Assembly (NCBI GenBank): GCA_944386845.1
Contig: CALXCP010000003.1
Span: 16,618-80,617, forward strand
Source: an uncultured Oscillospiraceae bacterium
GTDB taxonomy: Bacteria > Bacillota > Clostridia > Oscillospirales > Oscillospiraceae
DNA: 64,000 nt
Direction of reading: 5' to 3'
Part shown: positions 25,002 to 34,690 of the stretch, piece by piece
Numbering within the stretch: the first letter of the stretch is position 1
Layout of the letters: the number at the start of each line of letters is the position of its first letter
Notes under the pieces: generated by a model
Databases searched by the model: none
What the model saw: the letters and a program-made list of their open reading frames with translations, nothing else
What the model was told of the DNA's origin: nothing
Program-made: the position numbers and the translations under genes

Positions 25002-26099
25002 TCACGCTCCGATCAGCCGGTCCAGCAGGGAGCGGGCCGAGCTGCCCTTCACCAGCCGCTCCTCCGCCCCCTGGGCACAGATCAGGTCCACCTCCGCCAC
25101 CGGCGTGCCGTCCAGACAATAGGTGATGCGTCCCACCTTCTGCCCCTGGGCCAGAGGCGCGGCCATGGTGTCCGGGATGTCGTACCGGGCGGTGAGCTCC
25201 TCCCCCTCACAGAGAGGGTAGCGCACCATCTCCGCCGCCGTCACCGGCACGAAGCGGGTCAGGCTCCCGGTGACGGGCAGGTCCACCACCGTCTCCCCCG
25301 CCCGGATGACGGTTTCAGCGGGAAAGCTGGAAAACCCATAGTCCAGCAGGGCGGTATGGTCCGCCCAGTCGTTGCCGTCGTTGAGGGTCACCGCCACCAG
25401 GCGCTGCCCCTCCCGCTGGGCGCAGGTGATCAACGTCCGGCCGGCCAGCAGGGTGTACCCCGTCTTGCCCCCGATGCAGCCCTCATAGTTCCACAGCAGC
25501 TTGTTGTGGTTGGTCATGGTGCGGCTGCCAATGGTCACCTCCCGGGTGGACAGGACGGTGACCAACTCCTCCCGGGTGAGGCACTCCGCCGTCAGCAGGG
25601 CCATGTCCCGGGCAGTGGAGTAGTGCCCGTCCTCGCTCAGCCCGCTGGGGTTGACGAAGTGGGTATTGGTCATGCCCAGCCGGGCGGCCCGGGCGGTCAT
25701 CTCACCGGCGAAGGCCTCCACGCTCCCCGCCGCAAGGCAGGCCAGGGCCTCCGCCGCGTCGTTCCCCGAGTTCAGCAGCAGGCCGTACAGCAGCTCCCGC
25801 ACCGTGAGCACCTCCCCTGCCCTGAGGTACATGGAGGAGCCCTCCGCCCCCACATGCTCGGGGAGTATGGTCACCTCGGTGTCCAGGTCGGGCCAGTGCT
25901 CCACCGTCAGCAGGGCGGTCATGAGCTTGGTGATGCTGGCGATGGCGCGGCGCTCATCGGCGTTTTGCTCATAGAGCACCCGGCCGCTCCCCGCATCCAG
26001 CAGGATGGCAGAGGACGCCGATGTGCCCACCGCGCCGGCGGTGGGCACACAGCCGAGAAACAGGATCAGGCTCAGCAGCCCGGAGATCAGCCGCCTCAA
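25002..26099 (-). CDS. dacF: D-alanyl-D-alanine carboxypeptidase (low-molecular-weight PBP)
   Basis: 365 residues from a TTG that has GGGGGAG at good spacing; the ATG eight codons upstream has no ribosome-binding site. N-terminal signal peptide (LISGLLSLILFLGCVPTAGA, cleavage near 23). Catalytic motifs: SITK (S55, K58), SGN in LLNSGNDA, and KTG in GGKTGYT. A PBP5_C-like beta domain occupies the last ~95 residues. It trims peptidoglycan pentapeptides. Neighbouring ytfJ, scpA/B and rluB suggest the DacF/DacB type linked to sporulation, but that is inference. Confidence 0.9.
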   Translation of the reverse strand: MRRLISGLLSLILFLGCVPTAGAVGTSASSAILLDAGSGRVLYEQNADERRAIASITKLMTALLTVEHWPDLDTEVTILPEHVGAEGSSMYLRAGEVLTVRELLYGLLLNSGNDAAEALACLAAGSVEAFAGEMTARAARLGMTNTHFVNPSGLSEDGHYSTARDMALLTAECLTREELVTVLSTREVTIGSRTMTNHNKLLWNYEGCIGGKTGYTLLAGRTLITCAQREGQRLVAVTLNDGNDWADHTALLDYGFSSFPAETVIRAGETVVDLPVTGSLTRFVPVTAAEMVRYPLCEGEELTARYDIPDTMAAPLAQGQKVGRITYCLDGTPVAEVDLICAQGAEERLVKGSSARSLLDRLIGA

Positions 26100-26155
26100 G
26101 AGCACCACTCCCCCTTGGGTCATGATACTCTATATATAGCGGCCCGGCCGGCGGT

Positions 26156-26557
26156 TTAGTCCGCCAGATCCTTCTTTTCCTGCTGCTTCTCGATGAAGCC
26201 GGTGACCTTGTCCATGACGTCGGGCACCATCTCCACCACCCGGTCCACCGTGGTGGCGGGCGGCGGCGCCACCGGGAGCACCTTCACGGTGTCCCCCTTG
26301 ATGACTAGAAAGGCCACCGGCTGGATGTTGACGCCGGCCCCTCCCCCGCCGCCGAACAGATCGGCGTCGGGCTTCTGGTTTTTGGACGCGAAGTCGCTCC
26401 CTCCCGAGGCAAATCCGAAGGACAGCTTGGACACCGGGATGAGGGTGATCTCATCGGTGCGGATGGGCTCCCCGATGATGGTGTTGGCGCTCACCATATC
26501 CCGGATCTTCTCCATGATGCCGCTCATGAGGTCGTTGATGGGGTGGTTCTGTTCCAT
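26156..26557 (-). CDS. ytfJ: GerW/YtfJ family sporulation protein
   Basis: 133-residue GerW (YtfJ) family protein, found in spore-formers and required for proper spore germination in B. subtilis. The N-terminus NDLMSGIMEKIRDMVSANTIIGEPI and the stretch ITLIPVSKLSFGFASGGSD are characteristic, followed by a glycine run and VNIQPVAFLVI. It lies 4 bp after the DUF2953 gene, as often seen in clostridia, and is one of the clues that this lineage carries the sporulation programme. Confidence 0.92.
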   Translation of the reverse strand: MEQNHPINDLMSGIMEKIRDMVSANTIIGEPIRTDEITLIPVSKLSFGFASGGSDFASKNQKPDADLFGGGGGAGVNIQPVAFLVIKGDTVKVLPVAPPPATTVDRVVEMVPDVMDKVTGFIEKQQEKKDLAD

Positions 26558-26560
26558 AGA

Positions 26561-27190
26561 TCATGCCGCCTTTCTCTGCGCGCTGCCGCGCCGCTGTTTC
26601 CACTTCAGAAGGATGAGGATCATCCGTACACCCGTGTAAGTTCCGATCCACAGGGCCTGCCCCACCGTGAGGGATACCCCCGCCGTGAAGCTCAGCCTGG
26701 TCTCCGTCCCGGAGAAGTCCGTCCAGAGAGATACCTGCCGGTCCCGGATGTCCAGCGCCCGGTCCAGCACCGGCCACAGGGCGCCCAGCACCCCGTGAGC
26801 CCGCCCGTAGAGCAGGGCGCAGGCCGCCGGGTCCTCTTCCCCGGGGAGCCACACCTCCACCCGGAGGGGCTGCACCCGGACCTTCTGGCGCAGCTTCCCC
26901 GCCGCGCAGAGCAGCACGGGGAGCAGTTCCCGGACCAGGTCCAGCTTTTCCCTCAGAGGGATCTCCGTCCCTGCCAGCGCCTTCGGGACACTCTTTGGCG
27001 CTTTCTTCGGGGGCTTGACCGTTTTTTCCTTTTTAGGCTTCCGGGGCCAGAGGGGGATCATCGCTCCGGCTGCCCGGAGCCATATCCGCAGCCCCGTCTC
27101 CCCGTCATAGGCCACCCGGGCTCCAAAACGGACCCTGCCCAGCAGCCACAGGGCCAGCAGGACCAGAAGGAACACACCGACCGCAGTCAT
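26561..27190 (-). CDS. DUF2953 family membrane-associated protein
   Basis: 209 residues with one N-terminal membrane segment (VGVFLLVLLALWLLGRV), then a basic proline/lysine-rich linker (PRKPKKEKTVKPPKKAPK) and a soluble part with VQPLRVEVWLPGEEDPAACALLYGRAHG, typical of DUF2953 proteins that lie beside ytfJ. The ATG is 2 bp after the scpB stop codon, with GGAGGCG inside the scpB end. Function unknown; the constant pairing with ytfJ suggests a spore-related role. Confidence 0.85.
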   Translation of the reverse strand: MTAVGVFLLVLLALWLLGRVRFGARVAYDGETGLRIWLRAAGAMIPLWPRKPKKEKTVKPPKKAPKSVPKALAGTEIPLREKLDLVRELLPVLLCAAGKLRQKVRVQPLRVEVWLPGEEDPAACALLYGRAHGVLGALWPVLDRALDIRDRQVSLWTDFSGTETRLSFTAGVSLTVGQALWIGTYTGVRMILILLKWKQRRGSAQRKAA

Positions 27191-27191
27191 C

Positions 27192-27866
27192 TCACACGCC
27201 TCCTGCCGGGGCTGCGCCCTCCGACTCCGACAACGCGCGGGCGGCCTGCTCCAGCTCCTCGTCGGTGTAGTCGTCCCCGGCCGTCTCCTCCTGCTCCCGG
27301 CGCAGGCGCTCCACCGCGGCCTGCATCTCCATGGTGATCTGCCCGTCCTCCGCCGTGGCGTCCGGGAGCTCGTGCAGCTCATCCAGGCGACCCAGTCCGA
27401 AGCTGCGCAGGAAGTTCTTGGTGGTGCGGTACAGGATGGGCCGGCCCGGAACGGCCAGCCGCCCGCTCTCCTCGATGAGCTCCCGCTCCAGCAGCAGGCT
27501 GATGGTGTACGAGCTGTCCACCCCCCGGATCTGGTCCACATAGGCCCGGGTGGCGGGCTGATAGTAGGCGATGATGGCCAGCACCTCCAGCGCCGGCTGG
27601 GACAGCCGGGCGGGCCGGCGGCTCTCCATGGCCTTCCGGATGACACCAGCGTACTCCGGGACGGAGCACAGCTGGAAGCTGTTGTCCAGCTTCAGCAGGC
27701 GGACCCCCCGGCGCTCGTAGCTGTACTGATCGCTGAGCCGCTGGGCCACCGCCTCCACGGTGGGCCGGTCGGCCTCCAGGGCCAGGCACAGCCGCTCCAC
27801 CCCCACCGGCTCGCCGGCGGCGAAGAGGATGCCCTCCAGGGCGGCCTCCATCTCTTTCAGTTCCAC
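27192..27866 (-). CDS. scpB: Segregation and condensation protein B
   Basis: 224-residue ScpB, the kleisin-partner with two winged-helix domains (e.g. LEGILFAAGEPVGVERLCLAL and SQPALEVLAIIAYYQPATRAYVDQIRGVDSS). It joins SMC and ScpA to form the condensin that compacts the chromosome. Overlaps scpA by 10 bp. The acidic C-terminal tail (TDEELEQAARALSESEG) is variable in the family. Confidence 0.96.
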   Translation of the reverse strand: MELKEMEAALEGILFAAGEPVGVERLCLALEADRPTVEAVAQRLSDQYSYERRGVRLLKLDNSFQLCSVPEYAGVIRKAMESRRPARLSQPALEVLAIIAYYQPATRAYVDQIRGVDSSYTISLLLERELIEESGRLAVPGRPILYRTTKNFLRSFGLGRLDELHELPDATAEDGQITMEMQAAVERLRREQEETAGDDYTDEELEQAARALSESEGAAPAGGV

Positions 27867-28687
27867 GGCCCGTCTCCCTCCTCTTCACCGCCGGTATCCG
27901 ACGTGATGTTCAGCGCGCCCTCCGCCCCCTCCCGGGTGGGGGTGACGGTGCAGTCCTCCTCGTTGCCCGCCAGCCGCAGCCGCCGGGCCTTGCACAGCTC
28001 CAGCACCGCGATGAAGGTGGCCACGATCTCCGAGCGGCTCCGGCTCCCCTGGAACAGGGCCCGGAACCGGGTGACTCCAAAGCGGCTGAGCCGCTGCAGG
28101 ATCTCGTCCGCCTTGTCGGCCACCGGGTAGGGCTCCCGCCCCACGATCCCCTGAAAGGCGGACATGGGGGGCGGCAGACGGTCGTCGCTGCGCTCCAGGG
28201 CGGACAGCATGGCCCGCCGGATGTCCTCCGGGCTGTGTACATAGCGATATACCTTGTCCTCCGGGACGGCCTCGGGCATCTTGGTGAGATAGTCCCGGCC
28301 CACCGCATACCGGTCAGACAGCTCGGGGATGACAGTCTTGATCCGGTGGTAGGTCTCATTGCGCTGGTGGGCCTCCAGGCTGGCGATGAGCTGTTCCATC
28401 TCGGACAGGGCCTCCTCGTCTTGGACAGAGAGGAGCATCCTGGCCTTGATATAGACCAGGTGGGCGGCCATGGCCACGAACTCGCTGGCCACCTCCAGGT
28501 CCAGTTGCTGCCGCTGGGCGATCCACTCCAGGTACTGATCCAGGATGAGAGAGATCTGGATGTCCTTGATCTCCATCTTGTTCTTACTCAGCAGGTGGAG
28601 GATCAGATCCAGAGGGCCAACGAAGTCCTCCATGTCCTCTGTCCTGGCTTTGACCACCTTCTCCAGATGAAAGATCGGAGTTTCCAC
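27857..28687 (-). CDS. scpA: Segregation and condensation protein A
   Basis: 276-residue kleisin subunit of SMC-ScpAB. The N-terminal FVGPLDLILHLLSKNKMEIKDI stretch, which contacts SMC, is classic, followed by EFVAMAAHLVYIKARMLLS. The C-terminal winged helix includes LLFKG-like FVAVLELCKARRL and EDCTV. It precedes scpB in the same frame-shifted overlap seen in most Firmicutes. Some 18 bp after the M50 protease gene. Confidence 0.96.
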   Translation of the reverse strand: METPIFHLEKVVKARTEDMEDFVGPLDLILHLLSKNKMEIKDIQISLILDQYLEWIAQRQQLDLEVASEFVAMAAHLVYIKARMLLSVQDEEALSEMEQLIASLEAHQRNETYHRIKTVIPELSDRYAVGRDYLTKMPEAVPEDKVYRYVHSPEDIRRAMLSALERSDDRLPPPMSAFQGIVGREPYPVADKADEILQRLSRFGVTRFRALFQGSRSRSEIVATFIAVLELCKARRLRLAGNEEDCTVTPTREGAEGALNITSDTGGEEEGDGPWN

Positions 28688-28705
28688 GCGCTCACCTGCC
28701 CACGT

Positions 28706-29392
28706 TCAGAAGAAATACCAGAGGAAGATCTCAAAGGGAAAACCGGTCACCGTACAGAACGACTGGATGACCGCCTCCATGGCCGCCGAAAGCGGCCCGC
28801 TGAATGCCCCAAAGAAGGTCAGGGCGATGACCACGATGAAAAAATACCGCTCATACCGCAGGATCTGTCCGTAGATCCGGTCGGGCAGCAGGGCGAAGAG
28901 CACCTTGGACCCGTCCAGAGGCGAGATGGGGATGAGATTGAACAGCCCCAGGCCCACGCTGAGCACCGCCACGTAGCACAGCAGCAAAATGAGGTAGCTC
29001 ACCGCCGCCCCCACAGGAAGAAGATGCCAGCACAGAGAGGCCAGGGCCACCGCGATCAGGGCGGTGACGAAATTGGACAGCGGCCCCGCCAGAGCGGTGA
29101 GGGCCATATCCCGCCGGGGATGCCTGAAGTAGCGCATGTCCACCGGCACCGGTTTGGCCCACCCCACCCGGGCCACCAACATCATCAGCAGACCCAGGGG
29201 GTCGATATGCTTCACCGGGTTCAGCGTCAGCCGGCCCATGACTTTGGCGGTTGGATCCCCCAGCCGCCAGGCCGTCAGGCCGTGGCTCACCTCATGGATG
29301 GTGATGCACAGCAGGGCGGCCGCCGCGCTCAGCAGCAGATAGATCAGCTGTCCGACGTTGAAATTCTGTAAAAAGTTGGTGATGGAGCTCAC
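28706..29392 (-). CDS. Site-2 protease family (M50) membrane metallopeptidase
   Basis: 228-residue membrane protease with several helices. Zinc motif HEVSH (H33, E34, H37) lies in the first membrane helix, and NLIPISPLDGSK provides the third metal ligand, aspartate. It has no PDZ domain and is of the short class widely found upstream of scpA in Firmicutes. Substrate unknown. A good promoter lies ~70 bp upstream, and the gene leads the scpA-scpB-DUF2953-ytfJ-dacF-rluB series. Confidence 0.93.
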   Translation of the reverse strand: MSSITNFLQNFNVGQLIYLLLSAAAALLCITIHEVSHGLTAWRLGDPTAKVMGRLTLNPVKHIDPLGLLMMLVARVGWAKPVPVDMRYFRHPRRDMALTALAGPLSNFVTALIAVALASLCWHLLPVGAAVSYLILLLCYVAVLSVGLGLFNLIPISPLDGSKVLFALLPDRIYGQILRYERYFFIVVIALTFFGAFSGPLSAAMEAVIQSFCTVTGFPFEIFLWYFF

Positions 29393-29462
29393 CGGCGTCC
29401 CTCATCTCATCTTGGTCTCATTCCCGGCGTCACATCGGCGGCACAGAGCTTTCGATATCGCT

Positions 29463-29491
29463 ATTGTACCATGTCGGCAGACTGCCTGCAA
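29463..29491 (-). promoter_or_regulatory. Sigma-A-type promoter for the M50-scpA-scpB series
   Basis: Minus strand: -35 TTGCAG (29,486-29,491), 17-base spacer, -10 TACAAT (29,463-29,468). It abuts the engB stop, so transcription of the downstream operon starts at the end of engB. Confidence 0.78.
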
Positions 29492-29493
29492 CC

Positions 29494-30099
29494 TCAGCTT
29501 CCCGGCCGGGATGACCCGGCCTCCGCCCCGGCGGCAGTCAGGACGCGGGCAAGCAGATCATCCCGCCCCGTCCCCTTTTCCGCCGAGAAGGCGATCAGCT
29601 CGGGCGCCTCCAGCACAGAGCGGATCAGATCCAGGCTCTCTGTCCGTGCGCTGGGCTTCACCTTGTCCACCTTGTTGGCGGCCACCACGAAGGGGCGGCC
29701 GGTGCCCCGGAACCAGTCTGCCATCTGCCGGTCATCAGCAGTGGGGCGGTGCCGGGCATCCACCACCAGGACCCCCAGGGTGATGCGCTCCGGCCGGGCA
29801 AAGTAGGACTCCATCAGTCGGGCCCAGCGCTCCTTCTCCCCCTGGGACACCCGGGCGTAGCCGTACCCGGGCAGGTCCACCAGGTAGAACCGGTCGTCGA
29901 TTCGGAAATAGTTGACGTGGGTGGTCTTGCCCGGCGCCGCCCCCACCCGGGCGAAGTTCTTTCGGCCCAGCAGGCGGTTGATCACCGAGGACTTGCCCAC
30001 GTTGGACCGCCCGGCAAAGGCAATCTGGGGCAGGCCGTCCGCCAGGAAATCCTTTGGCGAGGCGGCGGAGAGAACAAACTCCGCGTTATGCAGATTCAC
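29494..30099 (-). CDS. engB: Ribosome-biogenesis GTPase EngB (YihA/YsxC)
   Basis: GTPase for 50S subunit assembly, 201 residues. G1 is GRSNVGKS (~31-38), G3 DLPGYG, G4 NKVD, with KTTHVNYFRI giving the switch region. The conserved ending region ELIAFSAEKG serves as G5. Located directly after lon (13 bp), as in many Firmicutes (lon-engB). Confidence 0.97.
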   Translation of the reverse strand: MNLHNAEFVLSAASPKDFLADGLPQIAFAGRSNVGKSSVINRLLGRKNFARVGAAPGKTTHVNYFRIDDRFYLVDLPGYGYARVSQGEKERWARLMESYFARPERITLGVLVVDARHRPTADDRQMADWFRGTGRPFVVAANKVDKVKPSARTESLDLIRSVLEAPELIAFSAEKGTGRDDLLARVLTAAGAEAGSSRPGS

Positions 30100-30112
30100 G
30101 CTGACACGCTCC

Positions 30113-32542
30113 TCACTGCCGCAGACCCAGCTTGTTCCCGGCGGGCTTGCTCTGATCCTGCTCTGCGGGAAGAGCCAGCCCGGAGCTGGCGTTCTTCCAC
30201 TCCAGGGCGGCGGCCAGTACCTCGTCCACCTGCTCCGCCGGGATGAAGTTCAGGGCGGAACGCACCGTCTGGTCGATCTCCTCCAGGTCCTTCACATTGT
30301 CGGCGGGGATGAGCACCGTCTTGATGCCGCTGCGCAGGGCGGCCATGGTCTTCTCCCGCAGGCCGCCGATGGGCAGCACCCGCCCCCGGACAGTGACCTC
30401 ACCGGTCATGGCGATGGCGGGCCGCACCGGGGTGTCGGTGAGGGCGGAGACCAGGGCGGTGGTGATGGTGACGCCGGCGGACGGGCCGTCCTTGGGCACC
30501 GCACCCTCCGGGAAGTGGATGTGGATGTCCTTGGTCTTGTAGAAGTCCTCTTCAATGCCCAGCTGGCGGCACCGGCTGCGGATATAGCTGATGGCGGCCT
30601 GGGCCGACTCCTTCATCACGTCGCCCAGGTTGCCGGTGAGCTCCACCTTGCCGCTGCCGGGGACCACGTTGACCTCCACCTCCAGCAGCTCGCCGCCCAC
30701 CGAGGTCCAGGCCAGCCCGTTCACCACCCCCACCCGGACGGCCAGGGCCTCCCGTTCGGGGTGATATTTTCGCACCCCCAGGTACTCCTCCAGGTCGTCC
30801 CCTGTGATGTGGATGGACTTTACAGCACCGTCCACCAGCTTCATGGCGCACTTCCGGCAGATGGTGGCCAGCTCCCGCTCCAGGATGCGCACCCCCGACT
30901 CCCGGGTATAGGCGCTGACGATCTCCCGGATGGCGTCGTCGGTGAGCTTCACCTGCCGGGAGCGGAGCCCGTGGCGCTTGAGCTCCTTGGGCAGCAGATG
31001 CCGTTTGGCGATCTGCAGCTTCTCCTCATCGGTGTAGCTGGGCAGCTCGATGACCTCCATCCGGTCCAGCAGGGCCCGGGGGATGGTGGAGGTGGTGTTG
31101 GCAGTGGTGATGAACAGCACGTCGGACAGGTCGAAGGGGATCTCCAGGAAGTGATCCCGGAAGGTGGCGTTCTGCTCCCCGTCCAGCACCTCCAGCAGGG
31201 CGGAGGCGGGGTCTCCCCGCTGATCCTGCCCCAGCTTGTCGATCTCGTCCAGCAGCAGCAGCGGGTTGCAGCTGCCCGCCTGGCTCACGGCGGCGATGAT
31301 GCGGCCGGGCATGGCCCCCACATAGGTCTTGCGGTGGCCCCGGATATCCGCCTCATCGTGGACGCCGCCCAGAGAGATCCGGGCCAGCTTCCGGTTCAGC
31401 GCCCGGGCCACTGACATGGCGATGGACGTCTTTCCCACCCCCGGCGGCCCCACCAGGCAGAGCACCTGCCCCTTCAGCTCAGGGGCCAACTGCTTGACCG
31501 CCACGAACTCCAGGATGCGCTCCTTCACCTTGTCCAGGCCGAAGTGGTCGGCATCCAGCGTTTTCCGGGCGGCGGACACGTTCACCCGCTCCCTGGTGTG
31601 CTTGCCCCAGGGGAGCTCCAGACAGGTGTCCAGGTAGTTGCGCAGCACGGCCCCCTCGGAGGAGCCGAAGGGCTGCTTGGCCAGGCGTCCCAGTTCCTTC
31701 TCCAGCTTCTCCCGCACCTCGTCGGGGAGCTTGGCCTTCTGGATCTTCCGGCGGTAATCCTCGATCTCGCTGTCGCCCGATTCCCCCTCCCCCAGCTCAG
31801 TCTGGATGGCCTTGAGCTGCTCCCGGAGGTAATAGTCCCGCTGGTTGTCGCTCATGCGCTCCCGGACCTTGTTCTGGATGTCATCCTCGATGCTGAGGAT
31901 CTCCACCTCCCGGTCCAGCAGGCGGAGCATCTTCTCCAGCCGGCGCAGGGGACGCGCCTCGGCCAGGATGGCCTGCTTATCCTCATTGCGCATGGGGATG
32001 CTCTGGGCGATATAGTCGGCGATATAGCCCGGGTCGTCGCTGGCCAGGATATTGATATATGCCTCCGGGCCCAGCTTGGGGGAGAGCTGGCAGTACAACT
32101 CAAAGGCCTCATATACGCTGCGGATGCAGGCCTCCGCACGGGTGCTCCGGAAGGTGGTGCGCCGCTCCGGGATCTCCTCCACCCGGGCGATATAATAGGG
32201 GTCGCTCTGGGCCAGGGACAGCAGCCTGCCCCGGCTCTGCCCAGCCACCATCACCCGGACGCTGTCCCCCTGAAGGCGGAGGATCTGCCGCACGGTGGAG
32301 ATCGTGCCCACCCGGTAAAGACCGTCCAGGCCAGGTCTCTCCTCCCCCAGATCCTTCTGCGCCACCAGGAAGATGGGCTGCCCGCTGGTCATGGCGGCAT
32401 CCAGGGCGCGGATAGACATCTCCCGGCCCACGTCGAAGTGGATGTTCATATTGGGGAACACCGTGATGCCCCGCAGGGCCATCATGGGGATCTCCGTCAT
32501 ATCGGCGCCGCTCCCGCCCGTTTTTTCCATCGTCTCTGTCAT
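30113..32542 (-). CDS. lon: ATP-dependent protease Lon
   Basis: 809-residue Lon serine protease. The N-terminal LonN domain starts PMMALRGITVFPNMNIHFDVG. The AAA+ part has Walker A GPPGVGKTS (~360) and Walker B LLLDEIDK. The C-terminal protease has the catalytic Ser in PKDGPSAG (~684) and the Lys in GGLREK (~727). The start has AGAAGGGAG upstream. It follows clpX after a terminator, forming a protein quality-control cluster with clpP, clpX and tig. Confidence 0.98.
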   Translation of the reverse strand: MTETMEKTGGSGADMTEIPMMALRGITVFPNMNIHFDVGREMSIRALDAAMTSGQPIFLVAQKDLGEERPGLDGLYRVGTISTVRQILRLQGDSVRVMVAGQSRGRLLSLAQSDPYYIARVEEIPERRTTFRSTRAEACIRSVYEAFELYCQLSPKLGPEAYINILASDDPGYIADYIAQSIPMRNEDKQAILAEARPLRRLEKMLRLLDREVEILSIEDDIQNKVRERMSDNQRDYYLREQLKAIQTELGEGESGDSEIEDYRRKIQKAKLPDEVREKLEKELGRLAKQPFGSSEGAVLRNYLDTCLELPWGKHTRERVNVSAARKTLDADHFGLDKVKERILEFVAVKQLAPELKGQVLCLVGPPGVGKTSIAMSVARALNRKLARISLGGVHDEADIRGHRKTYVGAMPGRIIAAVSQAGSCNPLLLLDEIDKLGQDQRGDPASALLEVLDGEQNATFRDHFLEIPFDLSDVLFITTANTTSTIPRALLDRMEVIELPSYTDEEKLQIAKRHLLPKELKRHGLRSRQVKLTDDAIREIVSAYTRESGVRILERELATICRKCAMKLVDGAVKSIHITGDDLEEYLGVRKYHPEREALAVRVGVVNGLAWTSVGGELLEVEVNVVPGSGKVELTGNLGDVMKESAQAAISYIRSRCRQLGIEEDFYKTKDIHIHFPEGAVPKDGPSAGVTITTALVSALTDTPVRPAIAMTGEVTVRGRVLPIGGLREKTMAALRSGIKTVLIPADNVKDLEEIDQTVRSALNFIPAEQVDEVLAAALEWKNASSGLALPAEQDQSKPAGNKLGLRQ

Positions 32543-32593
32543 AGTCGATCCACTCCCTTCTGATCAGGGATCTGTTCTGCTGATGTCGTTCAG

Positions 32594-32632
32594 AAAAGCC
32601 GCGCAGAGCTTGGCAGCATCGGCGCGGCTTTT
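32594..32632 (-). terminator. Intrinsic terminator between clpX and lon
   Basis: Perfect 11-bp stem AAAAGCCGCGC / GCGCGGCTTTT with a 17-base loop; the stem itself ends in TTTT. It lies 15 bp past the clpX stop on the minus strand, so lon needs its own promoter or readthrough. I see no convincing promoter in the remaining 50 bases. Confidence 0.75.
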
Positions 32633-32646
32633 CAAATGGTCTCCGC

Positions 32647-33972
32647 TCAGGAGACGTGGGCGCCCCGGGGCGGGATGCCGCCGCGCTCACTGCGCAGCTG
32701 GGCCTTCCCCAGTCTGGGACGCTCCGTCCGCCTCTCATCCCGTTCGATCAGGGGCGGCTCTCCCTCCTTCACGCACCCCGGCGTGATGGTCACCTTGACG
32801 ATCTGGGGATCGGAGGGGACGTCGAACATGACCTGGGTCATGATCTCCTCCAGCACCGCCCGCAGGCCACGGGCGCCGATATTCCGGTCGATGGCCTTGT
32901 CCGCCACCGCCTCCAGCGCCGCGGGCTGGAACTCCAGCTCCACATCGTCGTACTCCAGCAGCTTCTGGTACTGCTTCGCCAGGGCGTTCTTGGGCTCGGT
33001 GAGGATGCGCACCAACTGCTCCCGGTCCAGGGAGTTCAGCGCCGTGATCACCGGCAGACGGCCCACCAGCTCGGGGATGATGCCGAACTTCAGCAGGTCG
33101 TGGGGCTGGATCTCCTGGAGCAGGGCACTGATGTCCTTCTCCTTTCCGCTCTGGATCTCAGCGCCGAAGCCGATGCTCTTCTTGTCCAGCCGCCGCTCGA
33201 TGATCTTCTCGATGCCGTCGAAGGCACCGCCGCAGATGAACAGGATGTTTTTGGTATCCACCTGGATGAATTCCTGATGGGGGTGTTTCCGGCCACCCTG
33301 AGGCGGAACGTTGGCCACGGTGCCCTCCAGGATCTTCAGCAGGGCCTGCTGTACGCCCTCGCCGGACACGTCCCGGGTGATGGAGGTGTTCTCGCTCTTC
33401 CGGGCGATCTTATCAATCTCATCGATGTAGATGATGCCCCGTTCGGCCAGCTCCACATCGTAGTCCGCCGCCTGGACCAGCCGCAGCAGGATGTTCTCCA
33501 CATCGTCGCCCACATAGCCGGCCTCGGTGAGGGTGGTGGCGTCGGCGATGGCGAAGGGCACCTTCAGCATCCGGGCCAGGGTCTGGGCAAACAGCGTCTT
33601 ACCGCTGCCTGTGGGACCGATGAGCAGGATATTGCTCTTTTGAAGCTCCACATCGCTGCCGCCGCCCAGGAAGATGCGCTTGTAGTGGTTGTACACCGCC
33701 ACCGACAGGGCGATCTTCGCCTTGTCCTGGCCGATGATATACTGGTCCAGATACGCCCGGATCTCCCGGGGCGCAGGGATGACATCCGGCACCTCCAGGA
33801 CCTTGGACACCGACTTCTGGTCGGAGAGCTCCTCCCCCAGGATGCCCATGCACAGGTGGACGCACTCGTTGCAGATGAAGGCGCCCGGCCCGGCGATGAT
33901 GCGCTCCACCTGATCCTGATACTTCCCACAGAAGGAGCAGCGTATGGTGCGCTTGTCGTCATTCTTTGCCAT
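32647..33972 (-). CDS. clpX: ATP-dependent Clp protease ATP-binding subunit ClpX
   Basis: 441-residue AAA+ unfoldase. N-terminal zinc-binding domain with IRCSFCGK and [10 protein letters not shown] (~11-42). Walker A is GPTGSGKT (~120), Walker [10 protein letters not shown], and the ClpP-contact loop KKSIGFGAE lies near 270. The sensor region [13 protein letters not shown] is intact. A basic C-terminal tail ([16 protein letters not shown]) is specific to this strain or lineage. It partners with ClpP, encoded just upstream. Confidence 0.98.
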   Translation of the reverse strand: MAKNDDKRTIRCSFCGKYQDQVERIIAGPGAFICNECVHLCMGILGEELSDQKSVSKVLEVPDVIPAPREIRAYLDQYIIGQDKAKIALSVAVYNHYKRIFLGGGSDVELQKSNILLIGPTGSGKTLFAQTLARMLKVPFAIADATTLTEAGYVGDDVENILLRLVQAADYDVELAERGIIYIDEIDKIARKSENTSITRDVSGEGVQQALLKILEGTVANVPPQGGRKHPHQEFIQVDTKNILFICGGAFDGIEKIIERRLDKKSIGFGAEIQSGKEKDISALLQEIQPHDLLKFGIIPELVGRLPVITALNSLDREQLVRILTEPKNALAKQYQKLLEYDDVELEFQPAALEAVADKAIDRNIGARGLRAVLEEIMTQVMFDVPSDPQIVKVTITPGCVKEGEPPLIERDERRTERPRLGKAQLRSERGGIPPRGAHVS

Positions 33973-33994
33973 AAAATACCTCTTCTTGATGGTG

Positions 33995-34028
33995 CAAAGG
34001 AGTGAAGTGGAACTCCTTCACTCCTTTG
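33995..34028 (-). repeat. 13-bp inverted repeat between clpP and clpX
   Basis: CAAAGGAGTGAAG pairs perfectly with CTTCACTCCTTTG over an 8-base loop in the 69-bp gap between the clpP stop and the clpX start. There is no U-tract after it on the minus strand, so it is more likely an attenuator, RNA-processing stem or stabiliser than a full terminator. The clpX ATG lies 22 bases after the stem. Confidence 0.6.
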
Positions 34029-34041
34029 GCAGTCCAATGCA

Positions 34042-34623
34042 TCAGCGTTTGAAAATCACCTTATCGATGAGGCCGAAGTCCTGGGCCTCCTGGGCGGTCA
34101 TCCAATTGTCCCGCTCAGAGACCGCCTTGATCTCCTCCGGAGTCTTTCCGGTGTTGGCGGCCAGGATCTCGTTCAGGTTCTTTTTGATGCGCAGGAAGTG
34201 CTCCACATCGATCTCCATGTCGGTCACCTTTCCCTGGGTGCCGGCAGAAGGCTGATGGATCATGATCTCCGCGTTGGGCAGGGCGATACGCTTGCCCTTG
34301 GTTCCAGAGGACAGGAGGAAGGCGCCCATACTGGCCGCCATGCCCACGCAGATGGTGGACACGTCGCACTTGATATACTGCATGGTGTCGTAGATGGCCA
34401 TGCCGTCGGTGACAGAACCGCCAGGGCTGTTGATGTAGAACTGGATGTCCTTATCCGGATCCTGGGCCTCCAGGTAGAGCAGCTGAGCCACCACCAGGCT
34501 GGCAGTGGTGGCGTTGACCTCCTCTCCCAGGAAGACGATCCGGTCGTTCAGCAGGCGGGAAAAAATGTCGTAGGAGCGTTCCCCCCGGTTGGTCTGTTCA
34601 ATGACATAAGGGACTAAACTCAT
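34042..34623 (-). CDS. clpP: ATP-dependent Clp protease proteolytic subunit ClpP
   Basis: 193-residue serine protease that forms the tetradecameric barrel used by ClpX. The start [22 protein letters not shown] is the classical N-terminus, with CAAAGGAG upstream. Catalytic Ser98 is in GMAASMGAF and His123 in MIHQPSAG. Conserved tig-clpP-clpX order. Longer upstream readings are spurious. Confidence 0.98.
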   Translation of the reverse strand: MSLVPYVIEQTNRGERSYDIFSRLLNDRIVFLGEEVNATTASLVVAQLLYLEAQDPDKDIQFYINSPGGSVTDGMAIYDTMQYIKCDVSTICVGMAASMGAFLLSSGTKGKRIALPNAEIMIHQPSAGTQGKVTDMEIDVEHFLRIKKNLNEILAANTGKTPEEIKAVSERDNWMTAQEAQDFGLIDKVIFKR

Positions 34624-34690
34624 GGTGTTCTCCTTTGCGTTCGTTCTCCGGGCCGTGCCGGGCATCCGGATGGGTATGCGCCCTTCCGGG

